The notes: a model not told the origin generated them from the letters alone. DNA of 64,000 nucleotides from Isoptericola sp. AK164 (GCF_029643425.1 NZ_CP119106.1:3512704-3576703), one strand, 5' to 3'; shown: positions 24,838-33,641, counted from the stretch's first letter. A program made the numbers and translations.

Positions 24838-25890
24838 ATGTCGGCCATGGATCTCGTCTCGCCCCGCAAGGCTTCCCCCGGCGACAAGGTCGCCGTCGTC
24901 TCGCCGTCGTTCGCCGCGCCCGGGTTCGCCCCCGCGGTCCACGAGCAGGCGATGCAGCGCCTGCAGGAGGTCACCGGCCTGGTCCCCGTCGAGTACCCGA
25001 CCACCCGACGTCTCGGTGCGACGCCGCAGGACCGCGCTGCCGATCTCAATACGGCCTTCGCGGACCCCGAGATCCGCGCCGTGCTGGCCACGATCGGCGG
25101 CGAGGACCAGATCACCGTGATCCCCCACCTCGACGCCGAGCTCGTGCGCGCGGACCCGAAGCCGTTCCTCGGGTACAGCGACAACACGAACCTGCTGAGC
25201 TGGTTGTGGACGCACGGCGTCGCGGGCTTCTACGGCGGGTCGACCCAGGTGCACGTCGGGCCCGGGCCTTCCGTCGACCCGGTGCACGCCGCCTCGCTGC
25301 GCGCCGCGCTGCTCACCGGCGAGCGCCTGGAGATCACCGAGCCCGGCGAGTCCGAGGACTTCGGCATCGACTGGCAGGACCCGGCGGCGCTCACCGCGCA
25401 CGGCCACCGCGAGCGCACCGAGCCGTGGACCTGGGCCGGTCCCGAGCGGTCCGTCACCGGACGGACCTGGGGCGGCTGCCTCGATGTGCTCCCCTGGATC
25501 CTCACCGCGGGCCGCTTCCCGACCGACCCTGCCGTCGTCGACGGCGGCGTCCTGCTGCTCGAGACCTCCGAGGAGCTCCTGCCGGCCCGCGAGGTCGGCT
25601 GGATCGTGCGGTCGCTCGGCGAGCGGGGCCTCCTCTCGGCCGTCGACGCCGTCGTCGTCGCCCGGCCCCCGACGTCGTCCTTCGAGGTGGAGCGCACGAC
25701 GGCGGAGCGCGCCGCCCAGCGCGCCGAGCAGCGCGACGTCGTTGTCGAGACGGTCCTGCACTACAACCCTGACGCTGTCGTGGTGGTCGGGGTGCCGTTC
25801 GGCCACACCCGGCCGCAGTGGATCCTGCCCTACGGGGGCATGGTCACGGTCGACGGTGCGCAGCAGCGCGTCTGGGCCGAGTACGCGTAG
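24838..25890 (+). CDS. S66-family LD-carboxypeptidase / MccF-like serine peptidase
   Basis: 350 residues. The catalytic Ser is in FLGYSDNTNLL, the Glu in VLLLETSEEL and the His in VPFGHTRPQWILPYGG, the S66 Ser-Glu-His triad. Family members cleave the L-D bond in peptidoglycan tetrapeptides or, as in MccF, inactivate microcin C-like peptide-nucleotides. A cytoplasmic location is expected because no signal is seen. The start is uncertain: ATG 24838 (MSAMDL) or ATG 24847, neither with a good ribosome-binding site. It follows the hydrolase gene and converges on the AI-2E family gene. Confidence 0.85.
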   Translation: MSAMDLVSPRKASPGDKVAVVSPSFAAPGFAPAVHEQAMQRLQEVTGLVPVEYPTTRRLGATPQDRAADLNTAFADPEIRAVLATIGGEDQITVIPHLDAELVRADPKPFLGYSDNTNLLSWLWTHGVAGFYGGSTQVHVGPGPSVDPVHAASLRAALLTGERLEITEPGESEDFGIDWQDPAALTAHGHRERTEPWTWAGPERSVTGRTWGGCLDVLPWILTAGRFPTDPAVVDGGVLLLETSEELLPAREVGWIVRSLGERGLLSAVDAVVVARPPTSSFEVERTTAERAAQRAEQRDVVVETVLHYNPDAVVVVGVPFGHTRPQWILPYGGMVTVDGAQQRVWAEYA

Positions 25891-25930
25891 CGGCCCGTCG
25901 GCGTGATCCGTGTGCGCGGCGGAGCCGGGC

Positions 25931-27106
25931 TCAGACTGTCTCGGATCGCTTCTGACGCGCGAACTTCGCCGGCAGGTTGGGCCCGTCCCACACCTGGATC
26001 GCCCGCCAGATCGACGCGGCGATCGGCACGGCGAGCACCGCCCCGGTGATGCCGACGAGCACCGTGCCGGCCGTCAGGGCGAAGAGGATGGCCAGCGGGT
26101 GCAGCTGCAGGGTCCGGCCCATGACGATCGGCTGGAGGAAGTTGCCCTCGAGCTGGTTCACGCCGACGACGATCGCGACGACGATCAGCGCCTCGACCGG
26201 ACCCACGGCGACCAGCGCGACCAGCGCGGCGAGGATGCCGGCCAGGGTGGCACCGACGAGGGGGATGAAGGCGAGCAGGAAGACCAGGACCGACAGCGGG
26301 AGCGCCAGGGGCACACCCACGATCGCCAGCCCGATCCCGATGCCGACGGCGTCGGCCGCCGCCACGATCGCCGTCCCGCGGACGTAGTTGCCCAGGGTCT
26401 GGATGGTCGCCGTCCCGACACGCCGGCCGCGCTCGTAGGCCTCGCCGTCGAACGGGCGCAGGAGGAACTCCCACATGGCCGGGCCGTCCTTCAGGAAGAA
26501 GAACAGCACGACGATCATGATGAAGAAGCCCGCGACGAAGTCCGCGGTCTGCGACACGCCCTGGAGCGCACCGGACCCCACCGCACTGGACTGCAGGAAG
26601 TTCAGCGCGGAGTCCCGCACGGAGCTGATCTGCTCCTCCGAGATCTGGAACGGCAGGTCCTGGACGTAGGACTGCAGGGAGTCGAAGCCGTCGAGCGCCT
26701 GCTGCTGCAGCTCGTCCCACTGGTCGACGACGGCTCGCACCACCAGCCACATGACGGCGGCCAGGATGGCGATCAGCGCGAGGAGCGCGAGCCATGTCGC
26801 GAGGATCGACTGCACCCCGCGGCGGCGCAGCCAGGACACCAGCGGCGAGATCGCCGCCGCCAGGACCAGCGCGATGAGGAGCGGGATCACGACGAGGGTC
26901 AGGCGCGTGCCGGCGAAGGCGAGGACGGCGACGACGGCGATCACCGCGAGGACCTGCAACGAGCGTGTCGCGACCCGGCCCACGCCGTCGGACCACAGCT
27001 TCGAGGCGCCGCTCGGCTCGGGATCACGGGGCGGTCGCGACTCGACCTGCGTCGCCTGAGCCGGGCTGCGGTCGGTGCGTCGCGCACGACGGCCGAAGAG
27101 TCCCAT
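25931..27106 (-). CDS. AI-2E family transporter (PF01594)
   Basis: 391 residues with a basic N-terminus (GLFGRRARRTDR) and about eight membrane segments. The typical long extracytoplasmic helix follows the early segments (VVDQWDELQQQALDGF), and the C-terminal block LVFLLAFIPLVGATLAGILAAL, VNQLEGNFLQPIVMGRTLQLHP is the family signature. Proteins of this group have been linked to autoinducer-2 export, sodium/proton exchange and osmotic release; the role here is open. ATG 27106 was chosen because GAGGAAGGA lies five bases upstream; a longer frame to 27208 lacks support. Confidence 0.9.
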   Translation of the reverse strand: MGLFGRRARRTDRSPAQATQVESRPPRDPEPSGASKLWSDGVGRVATRSLQVLAVIAVVAVLAFAGTRLTLVVIPLLIALVLAAAISPLVSWLRRRGVQSILATWLALLALIAILAAVMWLVVRAVVDQWDELQQQALDGFDSLQSYVQDLPFQISEEQISSVRDSALNFLQSSAVGSGALQGVSQTADFVAGFFIMIVVLFFFLKDGPAMWEFLLRPFDGEAYERGRRVGTATIQTLGNYVRGTAIVAAADAVGIGIGLAIVGVPLALPLSVLVFLLAFIPLVGATLAGILAALVALVAVGPVEALIVVAIVVGVNQLEGNFLQPIVMGRTLQLHPLAILFALTAGTVLVGITGAVLAVPIAASIWRAIQVWDGPNLPAKFARQKRSETV

Positions 27107-27338
27107 CGACGTCCTTCCTCGCTGAACCGGGGGGTCCGGACGTGATGACCGTAGTGCGGCTGCCCCGTGACGCGGTGGCGGCGCGCTGGGCCCTCGTGGT
27201 TCAGGCACCCGTAGCCCGTGACCGTGCGCGGACGAGTGCCGGGTGAACTTCGGGCCAGGAGTCGTTCCTGACGGCGTGAGGGACGTCGGCGACGGCTAGA
27301 TTCTGTTCGCTACGTCAACTGACGCCGTGGGGGCTCCG

Positions 27339-28199
27339 ATGTCATTCCGCTCGCTGTTGTCCGCCGTCGTCGCCTGCGTGCTCGCAGCCACGATCGGTCT
27401 CGTCGTGCCCACGGTCACCGCCGCACCTGCCGAGGCTGCCGGCGACAAGGTCTCGGCACGCAAGCTGCTGCGGCAGCTACCGGTTCGGTCCGAGACGAAC
27501 AAGGGCTACGACCGGTCGAAGTTCCGCCACTGGATCGACACCGGCGACAAGGACGTGTGCGACACCCGCGAGGAGGTCCTCATCGCCGAGGCCGTCCGCA
27601 AACCCCGCGTCCGAGCGTCGACCTGCGCCATCTCCGGAGGGAAGTGGCGCTCGAAGTACGACGGCCGCACCACGACGAACAAGTCGACGTTCGACATCGA
27701 CCATGTCGTGCCGCTGAAGGAGGCATGGGCCTCCGGGGCGAAGAAGTGGACCAAGAACACGCGCAAGCGGTTCGCCAACGACCTGCGCTACAAGCACTCC
27801 CTCATCGCGGTGTCCGCGTCGTCCAATCGGTCCAAGGGCTCCCGCGAACCGCACCAGTGGATGCCCCCGAACAGCTCCTACCGCTGCGTCTACGTCAAGC
27901 AGTGGATCGCCGTGAAGTGGCGCTGGAAGATGAGCGTCAACACGAAGGAGAAGCGCTACCTCAACGCGCGGCTGGACAAGTGCAAGAGCGTTCAGGTCCT
28001 CGAGCCCACCCGCGCCACGGTCAAGCTCCGGTCGACCAGCACGAGCTCCGGGTCGACCGACCAGCGCAGCGCCCCCTGGAACCAGCCCGGACCCGACCTG
28101 GACTGCTCCGACATCCGCAAGAAGGTCCGCGTCTACCCGCCCGACTACCACCGCCTCGACGCCGACGGTAACGGCTGGGGCTGTGAGTCGTACGGCTGA
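27339..28199 (+). CDS. Secreted HNH endonuclease with C-terminal excalibur domain
   Basis: 286 residues. A Sec signal (basic start, then LLSAVVACVLAATIGLVV and APAEA) predicts export. The nuclease domain (GmrSD/DUF1524-like HNH) shows DIDHVVPLKEAW, RFANDLRYKHSLIAVSASSNRSKGS and the terminal HQWMPP, and Cys residues around it may form disulfides. The last 40 residues are an excalibur calcium-binding motif: DLDCSDI, then HRLDADGNGWGCE. Secreted actinobacterial nucleases of this design probably degrade extracellular DNA for nutrition or competition. ATG 27339 is preferred over GTG 27327. It stands alone with its own upstream region (27107-27338), in which I see no clear promoter. Confidence 0.88.
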   Translation: MSFRSLLSAVVACVLAATIGLVVPTVTAAPAEAAGDKVSARKLLRQLPVRSETNKGYDRSKFRHWIDTGDKDVCDTREEVLIAEAVRKPRVRASTCAISGGKWRSKYDGRTTTNKSTFDIDHVVPLKEAWASGAKKWTKNTRKRFANDLRYKHSLIAVSASSNRSKGSREPHQWMPPNSSYRCVYVKQWIAVKWRWKMSVNTKEKRYLNARLDKCKSVQVLEPTRATVKLRSTSTSSGSTDQRSAPWNQPGPDLDCSDIRKKVRVYPPDYHRLDADGNGWGCESYG

Positions 28200-28250
28200 C
28201 CGAGTCCTCCCTCGGTGGTCACCGCCCGCGGCATCGTCCAGCATGGCGGG

Positions 28251-28700
28251 ATGCGTCCGGATGACGACCTCGAGGAACGTCTCGACCGGCTGGAGTCGAC
28301 CCAGGCTCTCTACCGCGTCGTCGCGGAGTACGCCCACGGAGCGGACAACCGTGACCTCTCCCGCTTCCTGGCGACGTTCCATCCCGACGCCACGTGGGAC
28401 GTCGGCGTGGCCCGCTTCGTCGGCCACGACCAGATCCGAGCCGCCATCGAGCACCAGTGGGACTCCCAGCCGCAGATGCACCACTGGACCAGCAACACCT
28501 CCATCACCCTGACCGGGCGGGACGCGGCCGAGGGCGTCTCCACCGTCGCGGCGTTGACGCGACGGGCCGACGGACGGTGGCTCCTCTCGGCGGGCAGCTA
28601 CCTGGACTCCTTCGAGCGGCGTGCCGGCAGCTGGGCGATCGCGACGCGCCGTGCCGTCGTGCACTCGAGCGTCCACCTCGCGGCCGAGGAAACAGGGTAA
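28251..28700 (+). CDS. SnoaL-like / NTF2-fold protein
   Basis: 149 residues. The pattern LESTQALYRVVAEYAHGADNRDLSRFLATFHPDATWDVG, then GHDQIRAAIEHQW and HHWTSNTSITLTG is the SnoaL_4 (NTF2-like) fold used by ring hydroxylating dioxygenase partners, cyclases and isomerases. Active-site residues of characterised enzymes are not obvious, so function is unknown. ATG 28251 was chosen; GTG 28215 is possible. It follows the nuclease by 51 bases but shares no evident function with it. The last well-supported high-GC gene before the low-GC patch. Confidence 0.75.
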   Translation: MRPDDDLEERLDRLESTQALYRVVAEYAHGADNRDLSRFLATFHPDATWDVGVARFVGHDQIRAAIEHQWDSQPQMHHWTSNTSITLTGRDAAEGVSTVAALTRRADGRWLLSAGSYLDSFERRAGSWAIATRRAVVHSSVHLAAEETG

Positions 28701-28742
28701 GCAACCGGCTCCAGTACGCCATTCGAGCCATAACACCTACGC

Positions 28743-29801
28743 CTAAGCCTCGGAGCCGCCCAGGGGATCCTGATCCGGACGACAAACATCGCACGCACGA
28801 CGGCCTTGCACTGCACTAGTCCCCTGCCAACCAGAATCGGTTGGATCGCGACCAATCAATCGATAGCAGTCGAACCGGTGAACGGCGCCAATTTCGCCCC
28901 TGATGCCGACTCGAAAGACGTAAGGACCAAGCTCAGAAAAACCCGCCCGCGCGGCAGCGCGACGCTCATTCCTGGCCGCCTCTTCATTGCGCAGAATCTG
29001 CTCGGCTGATACTTTGTTGGCAATATTGCGCTGATGGGCTCGGCGACGATCTTCCGGAGTAACCGGGTTGCAGGTACGGCAGACAACCGAACCGTCTGGA
29101 ATATAGTCGCGACCGATCCACTCGAGCGGATTGATGGACCGATCAACCTCTGGACACGCAGCCGTGTGCCAGGGCTGACGAGTACCGCCCACCCTGTCGT
29201 CACCCAGACGCCGTCGAACGAACTGCCCGAGAACTTCCGGTGCAATAGACCGCGCCTGCGATGCCTGATCGGCGAGAGTCTGATCAAGAAGAATCCTTGC
29301 TCGACTGCGCTTGGGCAGACCCTCCAGATTCTCGAGACACCTCGGACACACCGGCATATCCGGAATCCGTGAGCGCTCACGCGGCGCCGTTCGACGACCA
29401 GGCATAGTGTCCCCGCATACGGCACGGTACAAATCGTCACGAAGTATATGAACCATACCTGGCCAGCGATAAGTGTACTCGTACTGCGAGTTGAGGGCGA
29501 TCTCTCGCGCGCGCCTAACTCCTTGGCCGCGCACAACGATCGAGTCATCCTCGGGAGTTCGCAGCGCGGGTAAGCAACGATGCCGCACATAATAACCTTG
29601 CAAACCGATCGACTCGTCAAGCATGTCACCAGGAGTCATACCTTTGCCGCGAATCGGATACCACCGCTCCAGTTCCACACCGGTGTCACTTCCGGGATCG
29701 CGCCGCTCCGGCTCGAACGCTGCCTTGCGTCCGCTATACATAACCAACAGATGAATGGGCTGCCGGCAGTTGCGGCAGTCTGTCGTCAGCGATCCCTTCA
29801 A
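28743..29801 (-). CDS. Orphan protein with repeated Cys pairs, low-GC, probably acquired
   Basis: 352 residues starting at TTG 29801, supported by GCGGAGG seven bases upstream. I do not recognise a named family. Paired Cys recur with spacing typical of zinc ribbons: C9-x-x-C12, then HRC; later VCGD followed by CPRC; WHTAACPEV followed by CRTC; and FDCYRL followed by CDVC near the end. This suggests three or four repeated zinc-binding modules, each ending in a C-x-x-C, reminiscent of small actinophage and Streptomyces hypothetical proteins. A Lys/Arg/Ala-rich helix (ANKVSAEQILRNEEAARNER) separates the last two. Base composition is clearly lower in GC than anything nearby, which argues for horizontal transfer. 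It lies 73 bases upstream of the dnaB stop, same strand. Confidence 0.6.
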   Translation of the reverse strand: MKGSLTTDCRNCRQPIHLLVMYSGRKAAFEPERRDPGSDTGVELERWYPIRGKGMTPGDMLDESIGLQGYYVRHRCLPALRTPEDDSIVVRGQGVRRAREIALNSQYEYTYRWPGMVHILRDDLYRAVCGDTMPGRRTAPRERSRIPDMPVCPRCLENLEGLPKRSRARILLDQTLADQASQARSIAPEVLGQFVRRRLGDDRVGGTRQPWHTAACPEVDRSINPLEWIGRDYIPDGSVVCRTCNPVTPEDRRRAHQRNIANKVSAEQILRNEEAARNERRAAARAGFSELGPYVFRVGIRGEIGAVHRFDCYRLIGRDPTDSGWQGTSAVQGRRACDVCRPDQDPLGGSEA

Positions 29802-29874
29802 CTAAGAGCCTCCGCATTCATTGTTGACCATAACCCGATAGGGGGTGGCCGCGCCAAAACTCGGCCGTTGTCAG

Positions 29875-31239
29875 CTATGCTTGCATATCCACGAATCGCG
29901 AGTAGTGACCCTGAAATGCCACGGTGATGGTGTCTGTCGGGCCGTTTCGGTGCTTAGCGACGATGAGATCCGCTTCTCCGGCACGCGGCGACTCTTTCTC
30001 GTATGCATCTTCTCGGTGCAGAAGTATCACCATGTCAGCGTCCTGCTCAATAGAACCCGATTCACGCAAATCAGACATCTGCGGCTTCTTGTCGCTGCGG
30101 GTCTCGGGACCGCGGTTCAGCTGGGACAACGCGATGACCGGGACCTCGATCTCCTTCGCTAACAGCTTGAGCGCCCGCGAGAACTCGGAGACCTCCTGCT
30201 GCCGGGACTCGACCTTCTTGCCGGACGTCATGAGCTGCAGGTAGTCGACGATGACCAACTCGAGGTCGTGTTTCTGCTTGAGTCGGCGGCACTTGGCGCG
30301 GATCTCGGTGAGCGACATGTTCGGCGAGTCGTCGATGAACAGCGGCGCATCGGACACCTTCCCCATGATCTTGGCGAGCTTCTGCCAGTCGTCGTCACCC
30401 ATCGAGCCGTTGCGCAACTTCTGCAGGTGCACACGCGCCTCGGCCGACAGCAGACGCATGGTGATCTCGGTACGGCTCATCTCGAGCGAGAAGACAACGG
30501 ACGTCTTCTGGCTCTTGATGGAAGCCGCCCTCGCAAGATCGAGTGCCAGGGTCGACTTGCCCATGGCCGGCCGCGCGGCTACGACAATCATCTGGCCGGG
30601 ATGCAGACCATTCGTCAAGCGATCGAGGTCCGCGAAGCCGGTAGGCACACCGACCATGCCTTCGCCGCGATTGCCGGCGGCCTCGATCTCGTCCATCGTG
30701 GACCCGATGATCTCCGCCAGCGGCGCGTAATCCTCTGATGCCTTCCGTTCGGTAACGGCGTAGAGTTCGGCCTGAGCATTATTGACGACGGTGTCGACGT
30801 CGCCGCCCTCTGTCGCGTACCCAAGCTGGACGATCTTGGTGCCCGCGCTTACCAGCCGTCGCAGCACGGCCCGCTCGTGAACGATGCGCGCGTAGTATCC
30901 GGCGTTGGCCGCCGTCGGCACGCCGGCCATGAGGTCGTGGATGTAGGAGGCGCCGCCGACGCGCCCGATCTCGCCCCGCGTCGTCAGCTCGGCGACCACG
31001 GTGATGGCGTCGGCTGGCTCGCCACGACCGTAGAGGTCGATGATCGCCTCGTAGATCGTCTCGTGAGTGGGGCGATAGAAGTCGTTGCCGCGGATCTGCT
31101 CGACGACGTCGGCGATCGCGTCCTTGGACAGCAGCATGCCGCCGAGCACGCTCATCTCGGCATCGAGATCTTGCGGAGGGGTGCGGTCGAAGGCGGGCGA
31201 CGACGCTCCGTATCCCGCTTCGAGCTCCTCGATCGACAT
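29875..31239 (-). CDS. dnaB: Replicative DNA helicase DnaB
   Basis: 454 residues, intein-free. The N-terminal helical domain (PPQDLDAEMSVLGGMLLSKDAI) and a RecA-type ATPase with Walker A ARPAMGKST, Walker B ELVIVDYLQLM, EVPVIALSQLNRG and the arginine region RESGSIEQDADMVILLHRED define DnaB. It forms the hexamer that unwinds DNA at the fork. ATG 31239 (MSIEELEAG) with GGGGGAC upstream was chosen over the longer frame. The last third of the gene is lower in GC than the rest, next to the low-GC orphan. It follows rplI in the usual actinobacterial order, but a plus-strand MATE gene lies between them. DnaA-box-like sequences crowd its upstream region. Confidence 0.97.
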   Translation of the reverse strand: MSIEELEAGYGASSPAFDRTPPQDLDAEMSVLGGMLLSKDAIADVVEQIRGNDFYRPTHETIYEAIIDLYGRGEPADAITVVAELTTRGEIGRVGGASYIHDLMAGVPTAANAGYYARIVHERAVLRRLVSAGTKIVQLGYATEGGDVDTVVNNAQAELYAVTERKASEDYAPLAEIIGSTMDEIEAAGNRGEGMVGVPTGFADLDRLTNGLHPGQMIVVAARPAMGKSTLALDLARAASIKSQKTSVVFSLEMSRTEITMRLLSAEARVHLQKLRNGSMGDDDWQKLAKIMGKVSDAPLFIDDSPNMSLTEIRAKCRRLKQKHDLELVIVDYLQLMTSGKKVESRQQEVSEFSRALKLLAKEIEVPVIALSQLNRGPETRSDKKPQMSDLRESGSIEQDADMVILLHREDAYEKESPRAGEADLIVAKHRNGPTDTITVAFQGHYSRFVDMQA

Positions 31240-31376
31240 GCGTCCCCCAGTCCGGTTCTCACCGGAAGACCGCGCCACAGGCGGCGCGTTCACCGGTCGT
31301 CAAGGTCTTGTTCTACCGTGCCCCTCCGACACTCGGGTCGACGGTAGGCGCGCCCGTGCACGACTGCAACGGACGC

Positions 31377-31476
31377 TGTGGACGAACATGTGGACCCCCA
31401 TGTGGAAGACTGCCCGCAGCCTGTGCACAGGCGGTGGACAACCCTGTGCACAACTGAGGAAATCCCCTGTGTACAA
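31377..31476. promoter_or_regulatory. Run of DnaA-box-like 9-mers between dnaB and the MATE gene
   Basis: Within 100 bases, several 9-mers in one orientation resemble TGTGGACAA, the complement of the actinobacterial DnaA box. Four match at 8 of 9 positions: 31377-31385, 31433-31441, 31445-31453 and 31468-31476. Weaker ones (7 of 9) start at 31389 and 31401. Otherwise this 296-base gap holds only the start region of dnaB and the ribosome-binding site of the MATE gene. A role in DnaA binding is inference. Confidence 0.45.
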
Positions 31477-31535
31477 GCCCTCGCGTGCGGCCTGACCTGT
31501 GCCGACGCCGTACTCATGCTGTGGAGGAAAACTCG

Positions 31536-32858
31536 GTGGGTGACATCCGCCGCATCGATCGCGAGATCCTCGCGCTCGCCTGGCCCGCCCTCGGAGCGCT
31601 CGTCGCCGAGCCGTTGTTCGTGCTCGTCGACAGCGCCGTCGTCGGCCACCTGGGGACCGCCCAGCTCGCCGGGCTCTCTCTCGCCTCCACCCTCCTGGTC
31701 ACCCTCGTCGGCCTCTGCGTCTTCCTCGCCTACGCCACCACCGCGGCCGTCGCCCGCCGCCTCGGCGCCGGGCACGACCGCGCCGCGCTCCAGTCCGGCG
31801 TCGACGGCATGTGGCTGGCCCTCGGGCTCGGCGTCGTGCTCGCGGCGCTCCTGTGGACGGCCGCCCCGTGGGCCGTGGCGGTCATGGGGGCCTCGGACGA
31901 CGTCGCCACGCACGCGGTCACCTACCTGCGCTGGTCCGCGCCCGGCCTGCCCGGGATGCTGCTGGTCCTGGCCACGACCGGCGTGCTGCGCGGGCTGCAG
32001 GACACCCGCACACCCCTGTGGGTGGCCTCGGGCGGCGCCGTCTTCAACGCTGTCGGCTCGGTCACCCTGGTCTACGGCGTCGGGCTGGGGATCGCGGGGT
32101 CGGCCCTGGCGACGACGACGGCGCAGCTGCTGATGGCGGTCGTGCTCGCCGTCGTCGTGGTCACCGGGGCCCGAAGCCGGGGTGCCTCGCTGCGCCCGCA
32201 CCGTGCGGGGATCTGGGCCAACGCCGTCGCCGGGGCGCCGCTGTTCGTCCGGACCGTGTCCCTGCGCCTGGCGATCCTGCTGACGGTGTGGGTCGCGACG
32301 GGACTCGGCGCCGTCGCGCTCGGCGGTCACCAGGTCGTCAACAGCCTGTGGGGACTGGCGGCCTTCGCGCTCGACGCCCTCGCGATCGCGGCCCAGGCGC
32401 TCGTCGGGTTCGGGCTCGGCTCCGGGGACACCGCGCGTGTGCGGGCCGTGCTGCGGCGCTGCCTGCAGTGGGGCGTCGGTGCCGGGGCGGTCATCGGCGT
32501 CGTCCTCGCGGCGTCGTCCTGGTGGATCGCACCGCTGTTCTCCCCCGACCCCGACGTGCGGGTCGCCATCACGGCCGGGCTCGTCGCGTGCGGGGTGTTC
32601 ATGCCGATGGCCGGCTGGGTGTTCGTGCTCGACGGCGTCCTCATCGGCGCCGGCGACGGCCGGTTCCTCGCGTGGGCCGGCATGCTCACGCTCGTGGTCT
32701 ACGTGCCCGTCGCACTGGCGGTCCGTGCCTGGGCGCCGGAGGGAGCGGCCGGACTCGCGTGGCTGTGGGCAGGGTTCGCCGGCGTGTTCATGCTGGCTCG
32801 AGCCCTGACGACGGGGTTGCGCGCCCGTGGCGAGCGCTGGATGGTCCTCGGCACCTGA
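31536..32858 (+). CDS. MATE family efflux transporter (DinF-like)
   Basis: 440 residues with about twelve membrane segments in two repeats. The start IDREILALAWPALGALVAEPLFVLVDSAVVGHLG and later LVLATTGVLRGLQDTRTPL, VALGGHQVVNSLWGLAAFALDALAIAAQALVG are typical of the DinF branch, which exports cationic compounds using a sodium or proton gradient. GTG 31536 follows GGAGGA by seven bases. The gene is wedged on the opposite strand between rplI and dnaB and ends at a bidirectional terminator-like hairpin. Confidence 0.92.
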   Translation: MGDIRRIDREILALAWPALGALVAEPLFVLVDSAVVGHLGTAQLAGLSLASTLLVTLVGLCVFLAYATTAAVARRLGAGHDRAALQSGVDGMWLALGLGVVLAALLWTAAPWAVAVMGASDDVATHAVTYLRWSAPGLPGMLLVLATTGVLRGLQDTRTPLWVASGGAVFNAVGSVTLVYGVGLGIAGSALATTTAQLLMAVVLAVVVVTGARSRGASLRPHRAGIWANAVAGAPLFVRTVSLRLAILLTVWVATGLGAVALGGHQVVNSLWGLAAFALDALAIAAQALVGFGLGSGDTARVRAVLRRCLQWGVGAGAVIGVVLAASSWWIAPLFSPDPDVRVAITAGLVACGVFMPMAGWVFVLDGVLIGAGDGRFLAWAGMLTLVVYVPVALAVRAWAPEGAAGLAWLWAGFAGVFMLARALTTGLRARGERWMVLGT

Positions 32859-32883
32859 CCAGAGCCAGGGAGCCGGGAACGAC

Positions 32884-32921
32884 GACGGCCCCGGCTCCCC
32901 CACAGGGGAACCGGGGCCGTC
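32884..32921. terminator. Bidirectional terminator between MATE gene and rplI
   Basis: Eleven-base arms GACGGCCCCGG (32884-32894) and its complement (32911-32921), extended by TCCCC/GGGGA around a short loop. It lies in the 80-base gap between two convergent genes, so it can end both transcripts. Confidence 0.75.
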
Positions 32922-32938
32922 GGACGATCGGACCGGCG

Positions 32939-33388
32939 TCAGCCGGCGACGACCTCCAGCGCGATCTTCGCCGACACCTCGGGGTGCAGGCGGATCGACA
33001 CGGTGTGCTCACCGAGCGACTTGATCGGCTGGCCGATCTCGATCTTGCGCTTGTCGACGGACGGGCCGCCGGCCGCCTTCACGGCAGCGGCGATGTCTGC
33101 GGTGGTGACCGCACCGAACAGGCGGCCGGACTCGCCGGCGTGCGCCTCCACGGTGTAGGTCCGCGACTGGATCGACTCGGCCGCAGCCTGAGCGTCCTCG
33201 CGCGTGGCGATCTCGCGGGCCTTGCGGGCCTTGCGGATCGCGGAGATCTGCGACTCGGCGCCCTTGGTCCACGGCGTGGCCAGCGAACGCGGGACGAGGT
33301 AGTTGCGGGCGTACCCGTCCTTCACCTCGACGACGTCGCCGGGCTCACCGAGACCGGTCACCTCGTGAGTCAGGATCAGCTTTGCCAT
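32939..33388 (-). CDS. rplI: 50S ribosomal protein L9
   Basis: 149 residues. The N-terminal domain [31 protein letters not shown] is unmistakable (the signature G-x2-G-x4-V-x2-G-Y-x2-N-[YF]-L), followed by the long helix and a C-terminal domain ([16 protein letters not shown]). L9 binds 23S rRNA near the L1 stalk and helps keep the reading frame. Last gene of the rpsF-ssb-rpsR-rplI run; 16 bases after rpsR. Confidence 0.98.
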   Translation of the reverse strand: MAKLILTHEVTGLGEPGDVVEVKDGYARNYLVPRSLATPWTKGAESQISAIRKARKAREIATREDAQAAAESIQSRTYTVEAHAGESGRLFGAVTTADIAAAVKAAGGPSVDKRKIEIGQPIKSLGEHTVSIRLHPEVSAKIALEVVAG

Positions 33389-33404
33389 GATCTGGATCCT
33401 TTCC

Positions 33405-33641
33405 TCAGCGGGCCGACGACGAGTACGGCAGCAGGGCCATCTCGCGCGCGTTCTTGACGGCCTTGGCGATCTGGCGCTGCTCCTGCACGCTCACGCCGGT
33501 GACGCGACGCGCACGGATCTTGCCGCGGTCGGAGATGAACTTCCGCAGCAGGGCGGTGTCCTTGTAGTCGACCGTCTCGACCTTCGCGGCCTTGAGCGGG
33601 TTCGCCTTCTTCTTGGGCTTGCGCACCACAGGCTTGGCCAT
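33405..33641 (-). CDS. rpsR: 30S ribosomal protein S18 (zinc-free type)
   Basis: 78 residues. The core [25 protein letters not shown] and the terminal [13 protein letters not shown] are conserved. The Cys residues that form the zinc ribbon in many actinobacterial S18 proteins are absent ([11 protein letters not shown] and VSVQEQ occupy the positions), so this is the C-minus form that needs no zinc. S18 pairs with S6 on the 30S platform. Located between ssb and rplI, the normal place for the main rpsR copy, so the zinc-free form is probably the housekeeping one here. Confidence 0.97.
   Translation of the reverse strand: MAKPVVRKPKKKANPLKAAKVETVDYKDTALLRKFISDRGKIRARRVTGVSVQEQRQIAKAVKNAREMALLPYSSSAR

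Noticed and set aside
24838..25890. S66 peptidase as a self-immunity (MccF) factor for the RiPP cluster
   Set aside because: It is 15 kb away, separated by unrelated genes and an IS, and the predicted RiPP is not a microcin C-like nucleotide peptide.
28190..28230. Short inverted repeat CCGAG/CTCGG after the nuclease gene
   Set aside because: Only five to six base pairs with a small loop; too weak in this base composition to call a terminator.
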